Positions 5,709 to 9,823 of a stretch of DNA of 9,823 nt are shown piece by piece. The stretch is taken from assembly GCA_029263275.1 (NCBI GenBank), contig JAJCXU010000362.1, forward strand, positions 1 to 9,823, written 5' to 3'. The notes under the pieces are model-generated. The model searched no databases. It saw nothing but the letters and a program-made list of their open reading frames with translations, and was not told the origin of the DNA. The position numbers and the translations under genes are program-made. The DNA comes from Ilumatobacter sp. GTDB taxonomy: Bacteria > Actinomycetota > Acidimicrobiia > Acidimicrobiales > Ilumatobacteraceae. How positions within the stretch are numbered: the first letter of the stretch is position 1; each line of letters begins with the position of its first letter.

Positions 5709-8700
5709 TCAGGTCGGCGCTGGTCCGACCGAGTACCGGGTGTCGACGAATCGGCTCGGTGTGGCACCGACGAATCCATCGACAATCCAGCCCGAGATGT
5801 CCACGACCATGTGGCTTGACGCATGTGTGTAGATGCAGATCGAGCCGCCCGGACCGATCGAGGCGATCACACCATTGGCGACGTCGACACCCGGGATGAC
5901 GTTCAGATTCGAGGCATTGGGCGGGTCGCCCTCGCAGCCCCACACCGTGAAGTAGCCACCACCGGTTGTCCCGGTGGCCACGACGTTCACGACCGCTGCG
6001 ACTGCGTTGGCTGGGACGATGACGTCGTTGCCCCCAACAGGCACCGTGATGCCGTGGATCGGAATTTCGAGCGGAGCATTCTGTTGAACCAGTTGCTGTG
6101 GTGCGCCGCGACCGATGCGCGTGTCGACGATCCGATACGGGTCGCTCGCGGTGAACGCCGGGTTCGTCGGGCCGAACCACCCCTGCAAGTCGACGATCAC
6201 ATTGCTGTCGACCCGCGAGTAGATGCAGACCTGGCCATTGGCGTCGACGGGGACGATCAGACCGTTGGCCACGGCATGATTTGGTGCGTAGTTGAGACTC
6301 GACGTCTCTTCGCGATCCAGGGCACAGGGCCACACCGTGAAGTAGCCGCCAGCGACGGCGTCGACCGCCGTGAGGTTGATCAGAATGCTGCTGACGCCGG
6401 TAGGAACGGTTGCGGCCGAGCCGTCCGGGCGCTGTGCGGAGAGGCCAACGACGTCGACCACGAGCGGCGTCGCCGGGCCCAGCTTCTGCTGCGGCGACCC
6501 GAGCCCGATGCGCGAATCGACGATGCGTTCCGGACTCACCGACTCGAGCGGTGACGTTGCGCCGGAATTGTCGAACCAGCCGGTCACGTCAACGATCACG
6601 TCGGTGCCGACGTTGGACCACAAACAGATCTCACCCGCAGCGTCGATCGATGCAACAACGTTGTTGGCGATGTCCACGCCGCTTCGGGTGTTCAGGTTCG
6701 ACGTTTCACCACGGTCGGTCGCACACGGCCAGATCGTGACGTGACCTCCGCTCGACGTCCCGGTGCTGGTCACATTGATCGCGACAGCGGAAGCGGTCGG
6801 CGGCACGGTGACCGTCGCACCAGCTGGCGTCTTCAGCTCTTGCCCGACGATCGGGATCCTGATCTTCTTCGGCGGCGCAAGGTAGTGACTCGGGGCAAGC
6901 GCGAGCACTTCCTCACGCAACCACAGCGAGAACTCTGCTTGGCCAGTCGTCGTGAGGTGGACACCATCAGAGAACCAACGAGCGCGGGCTTCGTCACCAG
7001 CGCTCGCAGTGTTCCAGTCGAGTACCTCGAGGATCGGCCAGTTCGCCGCAGCTGCGGCGAGTTGGACGTTCATCGGCCCAAAGGTCGAGCCGCTCGACGT
7101 CGTCCTGATGGCGGCCATGTTGACCCATGCAACCCGGCGTGCGCTGCGTGCCGTGAGCGCGTTCATCATCGCGTCGATGTCGGAATCGAACGTGCTGGAC
7201 GTGTCGTTATACCCCAACTCGACGACGACGAGGTCGAGGCCCATCGGAAGCAGCGCCGCTTGCTCAACACCGCTGGTGCCGGGGCACGACACGCGCACGG
7301 TGCATCGGCTGGAGTAGTTGCTGATGGTCGCGGAGGTGAACGTCCCATCGATCAGCCGATCGAACTCACCCACGCCGGCACTGGCGATGCTCGCACCGAC
7401 TGAATCGCCGATCATGCCGAACGACTTCGATGTCGTGTTCTCGCGGATGACTCGGACCGTGAACCCCGGTGACGGCAGGTTGAAACTGCGCCGGAAGTCC
7501 CAGGCTTGCATCCGTTCGGTGTCGTTGGTGCCGGTGAGCACGATGTCGTTGAACCAGATGCCGTCGTACACCTGATACTGGCTCTGCGCCGCCTCGGTCA
7601 TCGTGGCTGACGTGATCTGTCCGAGACCGTATTTCGATTCGAGGGAGTCGGCGTCGATGACGCGTGTCCAGCGGTGATTGGGGTTGGGCACCGTGTCGTC
7701 ACCGATGTCGTCGACCGCGGGGAACTCGCCGCCTGCCGTACGTGGCCCGTTCGATGCAGAGAACTCGGTTGAGACCAGCTGGCCGGCCTTGGCGTGCCCG
7801 GTCGGCCAGCGACGCACGACATTGACGGTCGCCACCGCGGCAGCGTCGGTGAGGGAATGCTCGACTGACGTGGACGAGCCGGACGCCGTGGACCGGCGCG
7901 CGGCACCTCCGTAGACCTGGCACGAGGTCGTGTCACAGGTGGTGGCGTAGCGCGTCGATGAACCGTCGTAGTAGTAGCTGCGCGCTTGCTGGAGTCCGTA
8001 TGAGCGAGCAGCGACTGCCTGCGCTCGGACGGCATTCGCACCGGCGCCGCCTCCGGCATTCGCCCACAACGCCGAGATCTCCTTGGGCAGGACGCCGCGA
8101 ACGTAGTCCTCGACCTTGACGTCGTTGACGACCCGGTTCCCCGAGGACGTGCTCAACACGTCGATACTGCCGCGGTAGTGCGTGAGGGTGCGATCCGGCT
8201 CGCACAGCCCGATCGTTTGATCAGGTGCAATTGCCGAGTTGTCACCGTCGGCGGTGGTGAAGGTGACCGGGTTACCGACTCCAGTGGTTTCGGAACCGAG
8301 CAGCGTGAAAGTGGCTCCGGAATCGGCATCGATGATGGCCTGGGCGCGAGCTGCATCTTCCGGGTTCCAGATGCCATCGATCGTCAGCGATTGGGCGTCC
8401 TGCCAGTCGACCAGATATCCGAACGTCTGCGGGCCGAAATCACCGTCGACTGCGATTCCCGGCGACTGATATGTCTGCAGGAATTGTTGGATCTGCGTGA
8501 CCGCGGTGCTGTTGGAAGACCCCGTGGTGATCGACGGGTTGCCGGACGGCACGCTGAGTGTCGAGGCGCCTGGGCAGCTCCGCCCGGTCGAGCCGTAGAC
8601 AGCGAAGACCCCGCTCGACGTCTCCTGTGCGTACATCGACGTGCGCGTGTTCCCATTCCAGCTGATCGGCGAGCCATAGGAGACGACACCAACCGTGCCG

Positions 8701-9008
8701 GCGCCATCGAGGTCGGTCAGCCGCACACGAATTCGCTGGCCTGATGGCACGGTGCTTGCTTCGGTTCCGCCGTAGTAGTGGGCGAGAATCTGGTTCCAGT
8801 CCCAGCCGTGGTCGACGGCGTAGCCGTAGGCGCCCCACTGACTCATCCCGCGACCGTGGCCGTTGCCTGTTCCGTCGAGAACGACGGCGACGATGTCATT
8901 CGGCGCAGCGTGTGTTGTCGACGCCGGTGATCCGGGCGCCCCAAGGGCCAGAGTGCCCGCGACAACCGCAAATGCGGTCCCCAGTCGACTCCATCTCATC
9001 GTGCGCAT
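5709..9008 (-). CDS. Secreted multidomain cell-wall protein: SpoIID/LytB, peptidoglycan-binding, SGNH hydrolase and three C-terminal repeats
   Basis: The start at 9008 gives 1099 residues beginning with a Sec signal peptide (RTMRWSR, hydrophobic 9-24, cleavage near THA/AP at 34-35, no lipobox). The in-frame ATG at 9098 would bury it; the ATG at 8999 is an alternative. Domains in order: (a) GHGRGMSQWGAYG (50-62) plus ILAHYYGGT, the SpoIID signature; (b) a peptidoglycan-binding-1-like segment (about 168-226, with VDGDFGPQTF and DGIWNPE); (c) the SpoIID core (about 294-525) with VEDYVRGVLPKE, presumed catalytic Glu310, NAVRAQAVAARSY (325-337) and SASNGPRTAGG; (d) an SGNH hydrolase (530-705) with GDS (Ser536), GYND (599-602) and DGVH (Asp681, His684); (e) three repeats (715-1099). 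SpoIID proteins are lytic transglycosylases acting on glycan strands lacking stem peptides. The SGNH part may remove acyl groups. No sporulation genes are nearby, so general envelope remodelling is likelier. Confidence 0.9.
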   Translation of the reverse strand: MRTMRWSRLGTAFAVVAGTLALGAPGSPASTTHAAPNDIVAVVLDGTGNGHGRGMSQWGAYGYAVDHGWDWNQILAHYYGGTEASTVPSGQRIRVRLTDLDGAGTVGVVSYGSPISWNGNTRTSMYAQETSSGVFAVYGSTGRSCPGASTLSVPSGNPSITTGSSNSTAVTQIQQFLQTYQSPGIAVDGDFGPQTFGYLVDWQDAQSLTIDGIWNPEDAARAQAIIDADSGATFTLLGSETTGVGNPVTFTTADGDNSAIAPDQTIGLCEPDRTLTHYRGSIDVLSTSSGNRVVNDVKVEDYVRGVLPKEISALWANAGGGAGANAVRAQAVAARSYGLQQARSYYYDGSSTRYATTCDTTSCQVYGGAARRSTASGSSTSVEHSLTDAAAVATVNVVRRWPTGHAKAGQLVSTEFSASNGPRTAGGEFPAVDDIGDDTVPNPNHRWTRVIDADSLESKYGLGQITSATMTEAAQSQYQVYDGIWFNDIVLTGTNDTERMQAWDFRRSFNLPSPGFTVRVIRENTTSKSFGMIGDSVGASIASAGVGEFDRLIDGTFTSATISNYSSRCTVRVSCPGTSGVEQAALLPMGLDLVVVELGYNDTSSTFDSDIDAMMNALTARSARRVAWVNMAAIRTTSSGSTFGPMNVQLAAAAANWPILEVLDWNTASAGDEARARWFSDGVHLTTTGQAEFSLWLREEVLALAPSHYLAPPKKIRIPIVGQELKTPAGATVTVPPTASAVAINVTSTGTSSGGHVTIWPCATDRGETSNLNTRSGVDIANNVVASIDAAGEICLWSNVGTDVIVDVTGWFDNSGATSPLESVSPERIVDSRIGLGSPQQKLGPATPLVVDVVGLSAQRPDGSAATVPTGVSSILINLTAVDAVAGGYFTVWPCALDREETSSLNYAPNHAVANGLIVPVDANGQVCIYSRVDSNVIVDLQGWFGPTNPAFTASDPYRIVDTRIGRGAPQQLVQQNAPLEIPIHGITVPVGGNDVIVPANAVAAVVNVVATGTTGGGYFTVWGCEGDPPNASNLNVIPGVDVANGVIASIGPGGSICIYTHASSHMVVDISGWIVDGFVGATPSRFVDTRYSVGPAPT
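5712..6866 (-). repeat. Three tandem 130-residue protein repeats at the C-terminus of the SpoIID-SGNH protein
   Basis: Units A (residues 715-847, bases 6468-6866), B (848-978, 6075-6467) and C (979-1099, 5712-6074) share a pattern: a start like (R/V/E)IPIVG, a strand like AVAINVT, then (F/V)T(V/I)W(P/G)C, SxLN, (A/V)xN, (I/V)C(I/L)(Y/W), VIVDVTGWF and RIVDTRIGxG. Each unit has one Cys pair exactly 33 residues apart (762/795, 895/928, 1025/1058), probably a disulfide. At DNA level units B and C share an identical 18-base stretch (5940-5957 and 6330-6347), 390 bases apart. I have seen similar repeats on actinobacterial secreted proteins. Their function is unknown to me; surface attachment or glycan binding is plausible. 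Confidence 0.85.
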
Positions 9009-9016
9009 GTCACCGA

Positions 9017-9022
9017 ACCGTA
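9017..9022 (-). promoter_or_regulatory. Candidate -10 element (TACGGT) of the SpoIID-SGNH gene
   Basis: TACGGT on the minus strand ends 8 bases before the ATG at 9008. It lies beside the most AT-rich short patch of the region (9021-9030). It supports 9008 as the start, though initiation at the ATG at 8999 with a short leader would also fit. Confidence 0.4.
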
Positions 9023-9030
9023 ATATTTGA

Positions 9031-9112
9031 TGACGCCACAACAGCGTCAGCTCCGTCATCTCTTGCCATCTCGTGTCGCGAGCAGCGACTTGCGTCATCT
9101 CGCGGGCATCTC
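9031..9112. promoter_or_regulatory. Phased decamer array and inverted repeat upstream of the SpoIID-SGNH gene; candidate regulator-binding region
   Basis: TGACGC (9031-9036) and GCGTCA (9044-9049) form a perfect inverted repeat with a 7-base spacer covering the expected -35 region. Five copies of a decamer resembling GAGATGACGC (minus strand) lie at 9044-9053, 9053-9062, 9063-9072, 9092-9101 and 9103-9112. The hexamer GAGATG is exact in four of them. Offsets are 9, 10, 29 and 11 bases, close to whole helical turns. The rest of the 9009-9184 gap holds no convincing gene. Confidence 0.45.
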
Positions 9113-9167
9113 AATGGTTTTCGGCAGCTTGTGCTCGGGACTTGAGCAACCCTGAAGTTCGTGTCGA

Positions 9168-9180
9168 GGGCAATGGGCCC
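9168..9180 (-). terminator. Possible weak terminator after rnhA
   Basis: GGGC (9168-9171) and GCCC (9177-9180) form a 4-bp stem with a 5-base loop shortly after the rnhA stop codon (9185-9187). It is short and lacks a T-run, so support is slight. Confidence 0.18.
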
Positions 9181-9184
9181 GGCG

Positions 9185-9634
9185 TCAGCGCGGCACGGCG
9201 GCGACGGCGAGGGCATCGACAAGATCGTTCATGCGGTCGCCGCTGTGGCCCTTGACCCAGCGGAACGTCACGTCACCAGACCGCACGAGTTCGATCAGCG
9301 GCTTCCACAGGTCATCGTTGGCGACGGCCTGCTTCTTGGCGTTCTTCCAGCCATTGCGTTCCCATTTGACCCACCAGTTGTCGCGGAAACAGTTGACGAC
9401 GTACGTCGAGTCGGAGACGATTTCGATCGGCAGCGGTGCGCCGTGATCGTCGGCCACCGTCGAGTACGTACGCAGTGCGTCGAGCGCTGCGTAGATCTCC
9501 ATCCGCTGGTTCGTCGTGTCGGGGTCGCCACCCGACCCGCACGGCTCTCCTGCTGGTGACACTGCCCATCCCCAGCCACCGGGCCCAGGGTTTCCTTGGC
9601 AGGCGCCGTCGGTGTAGATCTCGAGTCGCTGCAT
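9185..9634 (-). CDS. rnhA: Ribonuclease HI
   Basis: A cytoplasmic endonuclease that cuts the RNA strand of RNA-DNA hybrids, clearing R-loops and replication primers. It has 149 residues, close to the 155 of the E. coli enzyme. All catalytic residues can be placed: Asp9 in IYTDGAC, Glu46 in TNQRMEIYAAL, Asp75 in VSDSTYV, His130 in RWVKGHSG and Asp140 in the NDLVDALA helix. The tryptophan- and lysine-rich segment at 87-102 (WWVKWERNGWKNAKKQ) corresponds to the basic handle that grips the hybrid, which marks the bacterial type I form. The start at 9634 gives the usual short N-terminus before the first beta strand and sits 7 bases after a -10 element. The gene is separated from the SpoIID-like gene by 176 bases and is divergent from the last gene across only 39 bases. 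Confidence 0.96.
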   Translation of the reverse strand: MQRLEIYTDGACQGNPGPGGWGWAVSPAGEPCGSGGDPDTTNQRMEIYAALDALRTYSTVADDHGAPLPIEIVSDSTYVVNCFRDNWWVKWERNGWKNAKKQAVANDDLWKPLIELVRSGDVTFRWVKGHSGDRMNDLVDALAVAAVPR

Positions 9635-9641
9635 CGATCCA

Positions 9642-9647
9642 ACGCTA
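9642..9647 (-). promoter_or_regulatory. Candidate -10 element (TAGCGT) of rnhA
   Basis: TAGCGT on the minus strand is followed by 7 bases and the ATG at 9634, with no Shine-Dalgarno sequence. Its expected -35 position (about 9665-9670) overlaps the -10 of the divergent gene. Confidence 0.45.
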
Positions 9648-9659
9648 CGGCCTGCGTCA

Positions 9660-9665
9660 TAGGAT
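9660..9665 (+). promoter_or_regulatory. Candidate -10 element (TAGGAT) of the partial exported-protein gene
   Basis: TAGGAT is followed by 8 bases and the ATG at 9674. Its expected -35 position (about 9637-9642) falls in the transcription start and -10 region of rnhA, so the two promoters overlap back to back. Confidence 0.38.
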
Positions 9666-9673
9666 CACCGGCG

Positions 9674-9823
9674 ATGCGCAGCGGATTGGTCACACGGCCG
9701 CGGTGGACGCTCCCGACCATCTGCGGTCTGCTGGTTGCAGCGCTCCTCGCAGCGATGACGCCGCTGAGCGCCGACGAACATGCTGCCGCCGCACCCGGCC
9801 AGCCCGACGTCGTCATCGTCGGC
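9674..9823 (+). CDS. Exported protein, N-terminal 50 residues only (cut by window edge)
   Basis: The frame is open from the ATG at 9674 to the last base of the window, exactly 50 codons. The product begins MRSGLVTRPRW and has a hydrophobic stretch (about 15-32, with CGLLVAALLAAM). A small-residue region with AAAAPGQ (38-44) follows, then PDVVIVG. That is a Sec signal peptide with probable cleavage around residue 41. Cys17 is not in a lipobox, so this is not obviously a lipoprotein. The mature part is too short to name a family. The -10 element 8 bases upstream and the divergent arrangement with rnhA support this start. Codon use has the same G/C third-position bias as its neighbours. Confidence 0.72.
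   Translation, partial: MRSGLVTRPRWTLPTICGLLVAALLAAMTPLSADEHAAAAPGQPDVVIVG

Noticed and set aside
5823..6554. 243-codon plus-strand frame within the C-terminal repeats of the SpoIID-SGNH gene.
   Set aside because: Antisense composition artefact; the sense frame has conserved repeats with regular Cys spacing.
5709..9008. Reading the SpoIID domain as evidence of endospore formation.
   Set aside because: SpoIID/LytB domains are common in non-sporulating bacteria and no other sporulation gene is visible.
9009..9098. N-terminal extension of the SpoIID-SGNH protein to the ATG at 9098 (30 more residues).
   Set aside because: It would place 30 residues before the signal peptide and run through the repeat array and the -10 element.
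1..9823. A mobile island, phage-defence system or biosynthetic cluster.
   Set aside because: No integrase, transposase, terminal repeats, tRNA, toxin-antitoxin pair or synthase genes are visible, and composition appears even across the window.

Overview
The window looks like chromosomal DNA from a high-GC actinobacterium. My best guess is the class Acidimicrobiia (Ilumatobacter-like). The guess rests on strong G/C bias at third codon positions, mostly TGA stops, start codons without Shine-Dalgarno sequences, and a secreted protein with C-terminal repeats of a type I associate with actinobacterial exoproteins. The taxon is inferred; only a database search could settle it. I see no tRNA, rRNA, CRISPR array, insertion sequence or phage gene. 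No gap between genes exceeds 300 bases; the longest is 9009-9184.

Layout from left to right: (1) a minus-strand gene for a single-pass membrane protein with a large acidic extracytoplasmic part made of two related domains (58-1959). (2) Divergent from it, a plus-strand TIGR01777-type epimerase (2061-2981), then a MarR-family regulator (3075-3566) and ArgJ (3618-4790). (3) Convergent with argJ, a minus-strand HSD10-like short-chain dehydrogenase (4848-5624). (4) Upstream of it on the same strand, a 1099-residue secreted cell-wall protein (5709-9008) combining a rearranged SpoIID/LytB domain, a peptidoglycan-binding insert, an SGNH hydrolase and three 130-residue C-terminal repeats. (5) Ribonuclease HI on the minus strand (9185-9634). 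(6) Divergent from it, the first 50 codons of another exported protein, cut by the window edge (9674-9823).

The genes do not form one pathway. Each of the eight starts has its own candidate -10 hexamer of the form TANNNT ending 6-8 bases before the start codon, which suggests eight separate, largely leaderless transcription units. Themes are envelope biology (genes 1, 6 and 8), amino-acid and acyl-CoA metabolism (argJ and the dehydrogenase) and housekeeping (rnhA).

The points most worth a second look are the domain architecture of the SpoIID-SGNH protein, the array of about 10-bp phased repeats plus an inverted repeat in its promoter, the leaderless-start pattern, the back-to-back overlapping promoters of rnhA and the last gene, and unusual residues in ArgJ. 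I did not find evidence strong enough to claim a wholly new biological system.
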